36,679 nt of DNA from an uncultured Oscillospiraceae bacterium (GTDB lineage Bacteria; Bacillota; Clostridia; Oscillospirales; Oscillospiraceae), in contig CAJUOA010000020.1 in NCBI GenBank assembly GCA_910587785.1, positions 1-36,679 on the forward strand, in the 5' to 3' direction. Both the position numbers and the translations under genes were made by a program. Below, in pieces: positions 23,127-31,700 of this stretch. Positions within the stretch are counted from its first letter, which is position 1; the number at the start of each line of letters is the position of its first letter. The notes beneath the pieces are model-generated. The model worked only from the letters and a program-made list of their open reading frames with translations. It did no database searches and was not told the DNA's origin.

Positions 23127-23170
23127 TATTACAAAGAAAGGAAGCCCCTGCCGCATTGGCAGGGGCTTCC
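23127..23170 (-). terminator. Terminator of the MATE/MarR operon
   Basis: Thirteen-bp arms (23140-23152 and 23158-23170) around GCATT. On the minus strand the hairpin runs into CTTTCTTTGTAATATT. On the plus strand there is no T-tract, but the hairpin lies 30 bp after the ABC gene and may trim its message. Confidence 0.7.
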
Positions 23171-23222
23171 CTGTGGCTGGAGGTGAGGAACAGGAATGCA
23201 GGCTCTGGAAAAAGCTGGGAGT

Positions 23223-24551
23223 TCAATACCTGTAGACCTTCCGATTGATGACCAGCGCCAGGACCGACACGGCACAGGCGGCGGCCTCCGCGGCCACAAC
23301 GGCAAGCCACACGCCGTCCAGCTCCAGCAGGATGGGCAGGATGAGGACGCCGACGCACTGGAAGACCAGGGTGCGCAGGGCGGAGATGAGGGCGGAGACG
23401 CCGCCGTTGCCCAGTGCGGTGAAAAAGGACGAGGCAAAGATGTTGAAGCTGACGAAGAGGAAGGAGAAGGCGTACACCCGGAACCCCCGGACGGTCATCT
23501 CAAGGAGCTCCTGGTCGTAGCTGACGAAAATTTTCGACAGCGGCGCGCTCAGGACCGCCGCCAGCACCGCCATGGCGATGCCCGCGCCCGCCGTGAGGCG
23601 CACGCTCTTGCCCAGGAGGCTCTTGAGCTCTCCGGAGTTCTCCGCGCCGTAGTGGAAGCCCACCACCGGGGCACTGCCCACGGCGTAGCCGATAGAGATG
23701 GCGGCAAAGATGAAGGATACGTACATAATCACCCCATAGGCGGCCACGCCGTCCTCCCCCGCAAGACGCATGAGCTGGAAGTTGTAGAGCATACTGACCA
23801 TGGACGAGCAGATGTTGCTCAGAAGCTCTGAGGAGCCGTTGCCGCAGGCCTTGAGGAGCACCGCGCCATAGAATCCGGTGGGGCCCAGGCGGAGGATGCT
23901 GTCGTTTTTCCGCGCAAAGTAGAAGATGGGCACCAGGGCCCCCACCGCCTGACTGATGCCGGTGGCCAGGGCCGCTCCCGCAAGGCCCAGGGGGAACACC
24001 CCCACCAGCAGCGCGTCCAGGACCATGTTGGTAAGGCCCGCCCCCACGGTGACATAGAGCCCCAGCTTGGGCTTCTCGGCGGTGACGAAGAAGCTCTGGA
24101 ACACGTTCTGGAGCATGAAACAGGGGTTGAAGGCCAGGATGATGCGGCCGTAGAGGATGCAGTCTTCCAGCATCTGCCCCTCCGCCCCCAGCCGCGCCGC
24201 CACCCAGGGCAGTGCCAGCATGGCCAGCAGGGAGACCACCGCGCCGCCGATGGCCGCGGCATAGACCATAAGGGAGAAATACCGGTTGGCCAGCGCCTTG
24301 TCCCCCCGGCCCAGGGTCATGGACACCACCGCGCTGCCGCCTGTGCCGATCATAAAACCTACGGCGCCCAGGATCATCAGGTAGGGGTAAATCAGGTTCA
24401 GGGCGGCAAAGGGGGTCTTGCCCACAAAATTGGACACAAACACCCCGTCCACCACGCCGTAGATGGACGTAAAGACCATCATAATCATAGACGGCAGCGT
24501 GAAACGCAGCAATTTAGAGTAGGTAAAGTGGTCAGATAATTGGATTCTCAT
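23223..24551 (-). CDS. MATE family efflux transporter, MepA-like
   Basis: The 442-residue protein has about 12 membrane helices in two MatE halves. Typical blocks are LLRFTLPSMIMMVFTSIYGV, DGVFVSNFVGKTPFAALNLI, GTGGSAVVSMTLGRGDKALA in the first half, and SMLYNFQLMRLAGEDGVAAY and SIGYAVGSAPVVGFHYGAEN in the second. MATE pumps expel drugs and metabolites in exchange for H+ or Na+. The MepA subgroup in Firmicutes is usually paired with a MarR repressor, as here. The MarR gene overlaps its start by 20 bases. AAGGAGGGATC gives a clear ribosome binding site for the ATG at 24551. Confidence 0.94.
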   Translation of the reverse strand: MRIQLSDHFTYSKLLRFTLPSMIMMVFTSIYGVVDGVFVSNFVGKTPFAALNLIYPYLMILGAVGFMIGTGGSAVVSMTLGRGDKALANRYFSLMVYAAAIGGAVVSLLAMLALPWVAARLGAEGQMLEDCILYGRIILAFNPCFMLQNVFQSFFVTAEKPKLGLYVTVGAGLTNMVLDALLVGVFPLGLAGAALATGISQAVGALVPIFYFARKNDSILRLGPTGFYGAVLLKACGNGSSELLSNICSSMVSMLYNFQLMRLAGEDGVAAYGVIMYVSFIFAAISIGYAVGSAPVVGFHYGAENSGELKSLLGKSVRLTAGAGIAMAVLAAVLSAPLSKIFVSYDQELLEMTVRGFRVYAFSFLFVSFNIFASSFFTALGNGGVSALISALRTLVFQCVGVLILPILLELDGVWLAVVAAEAAACAVSVLALVINRKVYRY

Positions 24552-25020
24552 GGGGGTCTGATCCCTCCTTTTCAGATTTGCCGGGAGGTCCCTCCAGGGC
24601 AGCCCTCATGTGCCGGGAAAAGCACTCCAGGGCCTCCACGAACCCCGGACCGAAGCGGGAGACGGCCTCCGCCATGGCGGCGTCCTCCGCGCGGTAGAGC
24701 TCCTCCAGCACCCGCGCGGCGTAGGCGTGGCCCTCCTCGGTGAGGCAGACCTGCCGCTCCCGGGGCTGGCCGGGCATGGCATCCAGGCGCAGATACCCCG
24801 CCTCCCGGCAGGCTTTGACCACGGTGTTGACGGTGGTCTTGGGGATGCCCCACTCCTCGCTGATCTGTTTTTGAGAGTGGGGCAGGCCGTCGTCCAGGGC
24901 GTAGAGCAGACTGAGGGTGTGCTCCGTGACCCCTGAGCGAAGGGCCCAGCGGTAATAGGCGCCGTCGGAGGCATAGCTGGCCGCAACAAGGCGGCGGTTC
25001 AGGGCGCGGATGTCTTCCAT
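24532..25020 (-). CDS. MarR family transcriptional regulator
   Basis: The 162-residue protein has a MarR winged helix: SQKQISEEWGIPKTTVNTVV at ~49-68 is the recognition region. The wing PGQPRERQVCLTEEGHAY follows at ~83-100, then C-terminal dimer helices (FVEALECFSRHMRAAL). The ATG at 25020 has AAAGGAG; open codons further upstream run through the operators and tRNA and are not used. It precedes the MATE gene with a 20-base overlap. Two mirror-image palindromes at its promoter (25035-25048, 25070-25083) are probable binding sites. This gives a self-repressed, ligand-induced pump operon similar to MepR-MepA. Confidence 0.93.
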   Translation of the reverse strand: MEDIRALNRRLVAASYASDGAYYRWALRSGVTEHTLSLLYALDDGLPHSQKQISEEWGIPKTTVNTVVKACREAGYLRLDAMPGQPRERQVCLTEEGHAYAARVLEELYRAEDAAMAEAVSRFGPGFVEALECFSRHMRAALEGPPGKSEKEGSDPHENPII

Positions 25021-25034
25021 AGGGAACTCCTTTG

Positions 25035-25092
25035 GTACGATTTCGTACTGAACAGTGAGAGGTATTATAGTACGAAATCGTACCGAAGTCAA
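25035..25092 (-). promoter_or_regulatory. marR promoter with two operators
   Basis: On the minus strand, TTGACT (25092-25087), 17 bp, TATAAT (25069-25064). Palindrome GTACGAAATCGTAC (25070-25083) fills most of the spacer. Its exact reverse complement GTACGATTTCGTAC (25035-25048) lies in the leader between the transcription start and the ribosome binding site. Centres are 35 bp apart. Confidence 0.82.
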
Positions 25093-25140
25093 GCCCAAGA
25101 AAAAATTTTTCTTTCCACCCCTTTTTCTCCAAATTTGTCC

Positions 25141-25169
25141 TTGCATTTCCAGTTCATCTCTGCTATAAT
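25141..25169 (+). promoter_or_regulatory. Promoter of the tRNA-Gly gene
   Basis: TTGCAT (25141-25146), 17 bp, TATAAT (25164-25169). The tRNA begins 17 bp after the -10. Confidence 0.75.
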
Positions 25170-25186
25170 AACATCGTTCTCCGTTC

Positions 25187-25260
25187 GCAGGGTTAGTACA
25201 TCGGTAGTACATCGGCTTCCCAAGCCGAGGAGGCGGGTTCGATTCCCGTACCCTGCTCCA
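25187..25260 (+). tRNA. tRNA-Gly (anticodon CCC)
   Basis: The 74-nt cloverleaf has acceptor GCAGGGT/ACCCTGC with the CCA end encoded. The D-stem is GTAC/GTAC and the anticodon stem TCGGC/GCCGA, with loop TTCCCAA giving anticodon CCC. A 4-nt variable loop follows, then T-stem GCGGG/CCCGT with loop TTCGATT. It decodes GGG. It stands alone between a clear promoter and a strong terminator. Confidence 0.95.
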
Positions 25261-25268
25261 TATCAAAA

Positions 25269-25300
25269 CCTCCGAAATCAAATGATTTCGGAGGTTTTTT
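25269..25300 (+). terminator. Terminator of the tRNA-Gly gene
   Basis: Perfect 12-bp arms (25269-25280 and 25283-25294) and TTTTTT at 25295-25300, nine bases after the CCA end. Confidence 0.9.
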
Positions 25301-25485
25301 CTAACTTTTCAGTAAAATAAATTTGCATTTGGCGGAAGCTGTGCCGGACGGGTGCGGCCGGAGCCTGCACAAGAGGCAGGGATTGAGGGGGTGAACCTGC
25401 TTTTGTGGATAATAAGCAAGAAAGAAGATTACTTTTTTCTGCATTTCGCCCTTGACATTTCCCGGGCATACCGCAAATAAAAAGA

Positions 25486-25514
25486 TTGTATCCTCCGCAA
25501 AAACGTGATATGAT
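25486..25514 (+). promoter_or_regulatory. Promoter of the PrsA-like gene
   Basis: TTGTAT (25486-25491), 17 bp, TATGAT (25509-25514). A TTGACA at 25452-25457 with AAATAA is a weaker alternative. The 25301-25584 gap holds no gene; a small GTCCG...CGGAC hairpin lies in the leader. Confidence 0.55.
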
Positions 25515-25584
25515 AGCCTGGTGTGTCCGTGCCGCAGATGGCGGACGGGAGAAAAATCCTAAAAAACAGTGAGGAAGGAAACCT

Positions 25585-26817
25585 ATGAAAAAATGGATAA
25601 GCGCGCTGCTGGCCCTGGTCCTGACCGCAGGGCTGTGCGCGGGCTGCGCGGAGAGCGAACCGCCCTCCGGCATCTACTACGACATCACCGGTCTGGACCC
25701 CAAGGAGACGGTCATGGAGGTGGACGGCAACACCATCCCCGCGGAGCAGTACCTGTACTGGGTTGCCTACAATTGCAGTTCCCTGGAGTATAACCTGGGG
25801 ATGTACAACTCCCTCTACGGCACCTATGGGGAGCTCTTCGACGAGAACGGGGCGCTTGACTGGAACGCCGCCTTCCAGGGCGAGGTGACCCTCGGCCAGT
25901 ACGCCAAGAGCCAGGCGGAGGAGGCCGTGCGCTTCTACGCCAACATCGAGAACATGGCCCAGGCCCATGGCGTAGCGCTGACGGAGGCCGACCGGGCCGC
26001 TATGGACGGGACCGTGGCGGAGGTCGTCGAGCAGCTGGGGAGCGAGGAGGCTTTCCAGAACAACCTGGACCAGATGGGCATCAGCCGGGAGACCTATGAC
26101 CGCATCTCCTCCACTACCTATCTCTTCGACCACCTGGTGGACCTGGTGCTGGACGAGAGCAGCGAGCTCTTCCTCCCCCTGGAGAGCTACGGGCAGTATG
26201 CCGCCTATGCCGACCACATCCTCCTGGCCACCAAGGACCTGACTACCTACACGGACCTGGATGAGGAGGCGGTGTCCGCCAAGCGGGCCAAGGCGGAGGA
26301 GCTCCTTGCCCAGCTCCAGAACGCGGAGGACGTGCAGGCCCTCTTCCAGGAGCTGGCCGACGCCAACAGTGAGGACACCGGCCGCGCCGCCAACCCCGAC
26401 GGCTACGTCTTCGGCAGGGGCGAAATGGTGGAGGCCTTTGAGGACGCCGCCTTCTCCCTCCAGCCCGGGGAGATCAGCGGTATCGTAGAGAGCGACTACG
26501 GCTATCACATCATCCTCCGCAAGGACCTGGCCCAGAAGCTGGAGCAGGATACGGAGAAGCGCCGGGAGCTGGCGGAGGAGCATCTCAACTCCATCCTCCG
26601 GGGCCGGTCGGAGGTGGTCTACAGCGACAAGATCAGCTCTCTGGACGCCGGGACCTTCTATGTCGCCTACAGCGCCGCCGCCGCGGCCATGGAGGCCGCC
26701 AACGCCCCCGCAGAGGGTGAAAACGGGACGGACGGCGCAGATCCCTCCACGCCCGATGCCGCCGGAGACGGCGAGCAGCCGGTCACCCCCGGCTCCACCG
26801 GCGGCACCGCCGAGTAA
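25585..26817 (+). CDS. PrsA-like lipoprotein foldase (PPIC-type peptidyl-prolyl isomerase)
   Basis: The 410-residue protein has a lipoprotein signal (lipobox LCAGC, Cys21). A SurA/PrsA-like helical N-domain with VDGNTIPAEQYLYW follows. The parvulin (PPIC) domain at ~208-315 shows ADHILLATKD, FQELADANSEDTG, GYVFGRGEMVEAFEDAAFSL, PGEISGIVESDYGYHIILR. Such proteins sit on the outer face of the membrane and help secreted proteins fold. The tail (~365-410) is a Gly/Pro/Asp/Glu-rich, low-complexity run (DGADPSTPDAAGDGEQPV), absent from standard PrsA. The GGAAGG site precedes the ATG. truB starts 4 bases after its stop, so the two are likely co-transcribed. Confidence 0.9.
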   Translation: MKKWISALLALVLTAGLCAGCAESEPPSGIYYDITGLDPKETVMEVDGNTIPAEQYLYWVAYNCSSLEYNLGMYNSLYGTYGELFDENGALDWNAAFQGEVTLGQYAKSQAEEAVRFYANIENMAQAHGVALTEADRAAMDGTVAEVVEQLGSEEAFQNNLDQMGISRETYDRISSTTYLFDHLVDLVLDESSELFLPLESYGQYAAYADHILLATKDLTTYTDLDEEAVSAKRAKAEELLAQLQNAEDVQALFQELADANSEDTGRAANPDGYVFGRGEMVEAFEDAAFSLQPGEISGIVESDYGYHIILRKDLAQKLEQDTEKRRELAEEHLNSILRGRSEVVYSDKISSLDAGTFYVAYSAAAAAMEAANAPAEGENGTDGADPSTPDAAGDGEQPVTPGSTGGTAE

Positions 26818-26821
26818 AGCC

Positions 26822-27709
26822 ATGGCAAGCGGCATCGTCATTATCGACAAACCGGCGGACTGGACCAGCATGGACGTCTGTGCCAAGCTGCGGGGCATCC
26901 TCAAGGAGCGCCGGGTGGGCCACGGGGGCACTCTGGACCCCATGGCCACCGGCGTCCTGCCGGTGTTCGTGGGCAGCGCTACCCGGGCTGTGGAGTTCGC
27001 TGAGAAGAGCGGCAAGACCTATGTGGCGGGCCTGCGCCTGGGCCTTGTGACCAACACCCAGGACACCACCGGCGAGACGCTGGAGGAGCGCCCCGTCACG
27101 GCGGGCCTCAGGGAGCTGGAGGAGGTCCTCCCAAGGTTCACCGGGCCCATAGAGCAGGTGCCCCCCATGTTCTCCGCCATCAAGATCAAGGGGCAGAAGC
27201 TCTACGAGCTGGCCCGGGCGGGGAAGGAGGTGGAGCGAAAGCCCCGCCCCGTGACCATCCACGCCCTGGAGGTCCTTGAGCAGACCGGGGAGGCGGACTA
27301 CCGCCTCCTGGTCCGGTGCTCCAAGGGCACCTATGTGCGCACCCTCTGCCACGACATCGGCGCGGCCCTGGGGTGCGGGGGCTGCATGAGCAGTCTGCGC
27401 CGCACCGAGGCGGCGGGCTTCACCATCGAGCAGGCCGTCACCATCGAGGAGGTCCAGGCCCAGGGGGAGGCCCTTCTCCTGCCCGTGGACCGGTTCTTCG
27501 CCCAATATCCGGCCTTCCGCCTGACGGAGGAGCGCCTGGAGCGGCTCTGCCGCAACGGCAATCCCCTCCCGGCCGGGGACGCGGCCCCGGGGACCTACCG
27601 GGTCTATGCCCCCGGCGGGACGTTCCTGTGCCTCAGCCGCTGGGAGAGGGGGCAGCTGGTGTCCGTGAAGAACTTTTTCGGCGGGAAGCAGGCTATCATC
27701 ACCCCATGA
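26822..27709 (+). CDS. truB: tRNA pseudouridine(55) synthase
   Basis: The 295-residue enzyme makes pseudouridine 55 in the T-loop of tRNAs. The start is typical (ASGIVIIDKPADWTSMDV). The catalytic Asp39 lies in GHGGTLDPMATGVLPVFVG. YVAGLRLGLVTNTQDTTGE, QVPPMFSAIKIKGQKLYELA and CSKGTYVRTLCHDIG are the other hallmark blocks. A C-terminal PUA-like part follows. No clear ribosome binding site precedes the ATG, which is four bases after the foldase stop, so translation is probably coupled. The truB-ribF order is conserved in many Firmicutes. The TGA is directly followed by a copy of the two-hairpin element. Confidence 0.96.
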   Translation: MASGIVIIDKPADWTSMDVCAKLRGILKERRVGHGGTLDPMATGVLPVFVGSATRAVEFAEKSGKTYVAGLRLGLVTNTQDTTGETLEERPVTAGLRELEEVLPRFTGPIEQVPPMFSAIKIKGQKLYELARAGKEVERKPRPVTIHALEVLEQTGEADYRLLVRCSKGTYVRTLCHDIGAALGCGGCMSSLRRTEAAGFTIEQAVTIEEVQAQGEALLLPVDRFFAQYPAFRLTEERLERLCRNGNPLPAGDAAPGTYRVYAPGGTFLCLSRWERGQLVSVKNFFGGKQAIITP

Positions 27710-27784
27710 GCAAAGCTCTGCTTTGCGGACAAAAAGTTTTTCTTTTTCCCTTCCTTTTCCTTTGTACACAAAGGAAGGTATGCC
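27710..27784 (+). repeat. Two-hairpin intergenic element, copy B
   Basis: Hairpin 1 is GCAAAGC (27710-27716) with GCTTTGC (27720-27726). The shared GGACAAAAAGTTTTTCTT follows. Hairpin 2 is CCTTTGT-AC-ACAAAGG (27759-27774), with flanking TT/AA pairs. ATGCC follows at 27780-27784. The layout equals copy A at 5538-5621, and stem differences keep pairing (C-G in one copy, T-A or other pairs in the other). It fills most of the truB-ribF gap. Confidence 0.7.
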
Positions 27785-27804
27785 TCAACAAAGGAGCCGT
27801 CCCC

Positions 27805-28710
27805 ATGAACGAGAAGAGAAAAGTGATCGCCCTGGGTTTTTTTGACGGGGTGCACCTGGGCCACCAGGCGCTGCTGCGCAAGACGGCGGAGCGGGCGCTG
27901 GAGCGGGACCTGGAACCGGCGGTATTCACCTTCGACCGCTCCCCGCGGGAGTTCGTGACCGGGGTGCGGGTGCCCCTTTTGACCACCACGGAAGAAAAAC
28001 GCAGGGTGGTGCGGGAGCTGTTCTCCATCCGGGAGGTCATCGCCGCCCCCTTTGACGGGAAGATGATGACCCTGCCGTGGGTGGACTTCCTGCTGATGCT
28101 GGCCCAGGAGCTCCGGGCGGGGTGGCTGGTGGCGGGGCACGACTTCCGCTTCGGCCACCAGAACGCCGGGACCCCCGCCCTGCTGGTGAAAAAGGCGGCG
28201 AGCCTGGGCATGGGGTGCGACGTGATCCCCGCCGTGACATTGGAGGGCGCCACGGTCAGCTCCACCCACATCCGCGCCCTCCTGGAGCGGGGGGAGCCGG
28301 AGGAGGCGGCCCGGTTCCTGGGACGGCCCTTCTCCATCTCCGGCCCGGTGCGCCACGGGAAGGGCCTGGGGTCCCGGATCGGGACGCCCACGCTGAACCT
28401 GGTCCCGCCGCCGGAACAGCTGACGCCCGCCTACGGCGTGTATGCCTCCCGGGTGACCGTGGACGGCAGGCGCTATGCGGCGGTGACCAACGTGGGGGTC
28501 CGGCCCACGGTGGACGTGGCAGGGGGCGTCACCGTGGAGAGCCACCTGCTGGAGGAGGACGCCCAGCTCTACGGCAGGCTCTGCCGGGTGGAGTTCCTCT
28601 CCCGGCTGCGCCCGGAGACGAAATTTGCGGACCTGGAGGCCCTGCGCTCCCAGATCGCCCGGGATACGGAGGCCGCCCGGGCGTGGCACCGGAGATACAC
28701 GGTTTCGTAG
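27805..28710 (+). CDS. ribF: Bifunctional riboflavin kinase / FAD synthetase
   Basis: The 301-residue protein phosphorylates riboflavin to FMN and adenylates it to FAD. The N-terminal adenylyltransferase half has GFFDGVHLGHQALL (~10-23), LVAGHDFRFGHQNAGTPALL and SSTHIRALLERGEPEEA. The C-terminal kinase half has GPVRHGKGLGSRIGTPTLNL and YGVYASRVTVDGRRYAAVTN, then VESHLL and LRPETKFADLEALRSQIA. In the kinase metal/ATP motif the usual P-T-A-N reads P-T-L-N; Thr and Asn are kept. AAAGGAG precedes the ATG at 27805. Its TAG stop lies inside the second copy of the GTAGGRGCGCACA palindrome. Confidence 0.95.
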   Translation: MNEKRKVIALGFFDGVHLGHQALLRKTAERALERDLEPAVFTFDRSPREFVTGVRVPLLTTTEEKRRVVRELFSIREVIAAPFDGKMMTLPWVDFLLMLAQELRAGWLVAGHDFRFGHQNAGTPALLVKKAASLGMGCDVIPAVTLEGATVSSTHIRALLERGEPEEAARFLGRPFSISGPVRHGKGLGSRIGTPTLNLVPPPEQLTPAYGVYASRVTVDGRRYAAVTNVGVRPTVDVAGGVTVESHLLEEDAQLYGRLCRVEFLSRLRPETKFADLEALRSQIARDTEAARAWHRRYTVS

Positions 28711-28733
28711 GAGCGCACAGTGTGCGCCCTTAC
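28707..28733. repeat. GTAGGAGCGCACA palindrome, copy 2 (holds the ribF stop codon)
   Basis: Same repeat as 3318-3344, with two base differences in the arms (one leaves a G-U pair, one an A-C mismatch). The ribF TAG stop (28708-28710) is the TAG of its GTAG arm, in the same position as for noc. Confidence 0.8.
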
Positions 28734-28746
28734 AGCGATTCAAAAG

Positions 28747-28781
28747 AAGAGAGGGACGCCGGCCGGCGTCCCTCTCTTTTT
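28747..28781. terminator. Convergent terminator of ribF and the SLH protein gene
   Basis: A perfect 16-bp-arm palindrome (28747-28762 with 28763-28778) continues into T's on the plus strand (28777-28781). On the minus strand it meets TTCTTTTG. It serves both genes. Confidence 0.85.
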
Positions 28782-28790
28782 CCATTGTGC

Positions 28791-31700
28791 TTAGAGCATT
28801 CCGCTGGAGACAAAGTTCATGAGCATCTGGGCCACCTCGGCGCGGGTGGCACTGCCCTGGGGATTGAGCGCGCCGTTGGAACCGTTGACGACGCCGTTGG
28901 CAACCGCCCAGCTCATGGCCTGAGAGGCCCAGCCGCTGACATTGCCGGAGTCGCTGAAACGGCCCAGGCTGCTGCCGGAGACAGCGGGCTCACCCATGTA
29001 GCGGTAGAGCATGACCACCAGCTGCTCCCGGGTGATGGGGGAGTCGGGGGCAAAGACGCCGTCGCTGAGGCCGGTGACTACCTTCTTCTCGGACGCCCAC
29101 TGGACCGCCCCGGCGTACCAGGCGGAGCCGGTGACATCGCTGAAACCGCCCTTGTAGGACGCGCCGGGGTTGCCCTCCAGGTTGTGGAGGACCACCGCAA
29201 GCATCCCGCGGGTCATGGGCGCGCTGGGGCTGAAGGAGGACTCGCTGACGCCGTTCATCAGTTCATGGCTGGAGGCGAAGGCCACCGCGTCCGCCGCCCA
29301 GTTGGTCTCGGGCACGTCGGGGAAGCTCTTGCCGCCGTCCACAAAGACCACCTTGGCGGAGCCGTCCAGGGGCACGTTCATGGTCTGTCCGTCGCCGCTG
29401 GCACTGGACTTGCGGACAGTGGAGATCACGTTGCCGTTGGCATCCACGATCTTGGCTACCGTGCCGGGCCCGCAGGGGGTGGGGATGGCGGCCTTGATGG
29501 GCACGTTCTCCATGCGCTGGCCGTCCACGACCACCGCCACGTCCACGCCGCCGTCCTCAGACTTCTCGGCGGTGACGGCGATCTCAGCGCCCTGGTTCCC
29601 CAGACCGGCGAGGCTGTCGTTGGAGATGGTCACATCCGCGACCGGAGTGGCCACCTTCAGCTCCGCATTGGTCTGGCTGGCAATGGTTCTGACCGCAGAG
29701 GCGGGCAGCTTGACCTCCGTCTTCGTCACATCTCCGCCGATGACAGGGGCGATGACCACGGTGCTGCTGCTGCCAGTGACGGCCTGCTCCACCAGCTTCT
29801 CCACCGTCTCGGCAGGTACCGCCGCGCTGGCCGTGCCTCCGTCCACCGTGGCCTCTGGCCGGGCGGTGACCTCGGGGACAGTGGGGGTGGTGGGCTGGGT
29901 GGGAGTCGTGGGCTGAGCAGGCTGAGTGGAAGTGCCGGGCCTGCTGCTGCTCACCGGGGGCTCGTAGGTATCGTCCGGCTCGGGATCAGGCTCGGGATCC
30001 GGGGCGGGGGTGTAGCGGGTGAAGGACGCGCTGGTCTCGTTACTGGCAGTCATGCCGGGAGCTGTGGCGTAGGCTTTGACTGTGGCGCTGTTATACAACG
30101 CGAAAGCGCCGTTATAGAGACTGTACGCGGAACCGTCCACAGAGTAGTAGATGCTGGCGTCCGGCGTGGCGCAGGTGATGGCCACCTGCTGGGTACCGTA
30201 GAAGACGCCGCCCGCAGGGGTGATGACCGGAGTGGCGGTCTGGGCCGGGACCGGGGGCTGGGGTTCGGGGTCTACGACGGGGGGCTGCGGGGACTGCTTG
30301 GTGTAGGTGACCTCCAGGGGATCACTATTGTTCATGTTCTCCGCCTTGGCAATCGCCTTGATCGTAGTGGTCTCAGTCAGGGTGATCGGGGCGGTGAACT
30401 CGATACCGCCGATTGCGGGGTCCTTCGCGGTGTCAGTGACATAATAGATCTTTGCGCCGGGAGTGGTACACTCCAGTGTCACCTCCACGCTGTCGGTAAA
30501 GGTCCGGTTTTCGGGGGTAGCGGTGGGGGTGGCGGCAGTCTGTTTTGTAACAGTCAGCGTGCCGCTGGCAGGTTCATAGGTGATGCTGTAATTGCCGTCA
30601 GCCGAGGCTGCGGGGCCGCTGACTGTGAACGGGAACTCACCCTCAGTATCTGTGTTTTCCGGTGCGTCGGTTACGGTGGGAATAAACGTATCGCTGCCGA
30701 CCAAGCCCTCTACCTCGTAGAGCTTGGGTATGGGATCACCAACGTTGACCGATAGCGTTTTTGCCTTGACTGTGATGGGCTTCGGGGTAATTGCAAAGCT
30801 TACAGTATCAGAACCCACATAATCCTCGTTGCCATCAGGAATCTTGACAGTGACGCTGTACGTACCCACATTCGTGGGCGCTTCAGCGGAAGGACCATAT
30901 GTGGTTTCACCCACTCCGCTATAGGCGTACTCAAGAGTGACACCCTCTGGCGCGCCGCTGGCCGCCGCAGTCTTTGCTGTTCCGTCATATACCAAATCGG
31001 TGGCAGGGATAGCCGTGAGCGTCACGGGAGTCTTGTCTGTGTACTGCACTTTGATGGTAAAGGTTGCGGTGCTATAGTTTTTCGTGGCGGTTGTTACCGT
31101 AATAGACTCTTCAGTGCCCGCACCGGGACTGCCTTTGGTTGTCAGGGTCAGAATGCCGCTCTCGACAGTGCTGTCGACATTCGTTCCGCCGGTCACTGTG
31201 TAAGTAACCGTACTGGCATCCGGCTGCGCAGCAGGGTAGAGCCCAGTCAAATCCTTGGCAGCAGTCGAGCCCGCCACGTTCTTGATCGGGACGGTAATCT
31301 CCTCGCTGTTAAATGTAGCCTGGGTAATCGTATAAGTCTTTGTCTTGGCAGTTGTCCATGTATAGCTGCCGGTTTCCGCAGGAGTGACGCTGACCGCAAC
31401 GGTTCCCACGTTGGTACTGTCGCCTTCATAGGAGACCATGTAATCTGTGGCCGCCAACCTCACAGAATCACCACCAGCGGCAGGCGCAGCCACAACGCTG
31501 GTCACAGCGGCTTTTTGCTCACTGCCCGTGTAGGTGAAGCTGTCCTGATTCAGCGTGATTGTAAAGGTACAGTCCTCAAGGCTCTTCTTTGTGACTGTCA
31601 GCGGGGCGCTTCCCTCCGCCGTCTTATAGCCGTCAGCCGCATATGCAGCGGTAATGTCGGTCGTACCGGCCTTCAACGCAGTCACGTTTCCGGAGGTATC

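Noticed and set aside
21580..23358. A long open frame (592 codons) on the minus strand opposite the ABC transporter gene
   Set aside because: It mirrors the codon pattern of the plus-strand gene, has no start signal or domain, and arises because GC-rich codons leave few stops on the opposite strand.
25194..25215. An 11-bp tandem repeat (TAGTACATCGG twice)
   Set aside because: It falls inside the tRNA-Gly D-arm and anticodon stem, where both copies are explained by cloverleaf pairing.
28077..30755. A long plus-strand open frame (892 codons) running from ribF into the SLH gene
   Set aside because: It overlaps two well-supported genes in other frames, crosses a perfect terminator, and its Gly/Asp/Val-rich translation is an antisense artefact.
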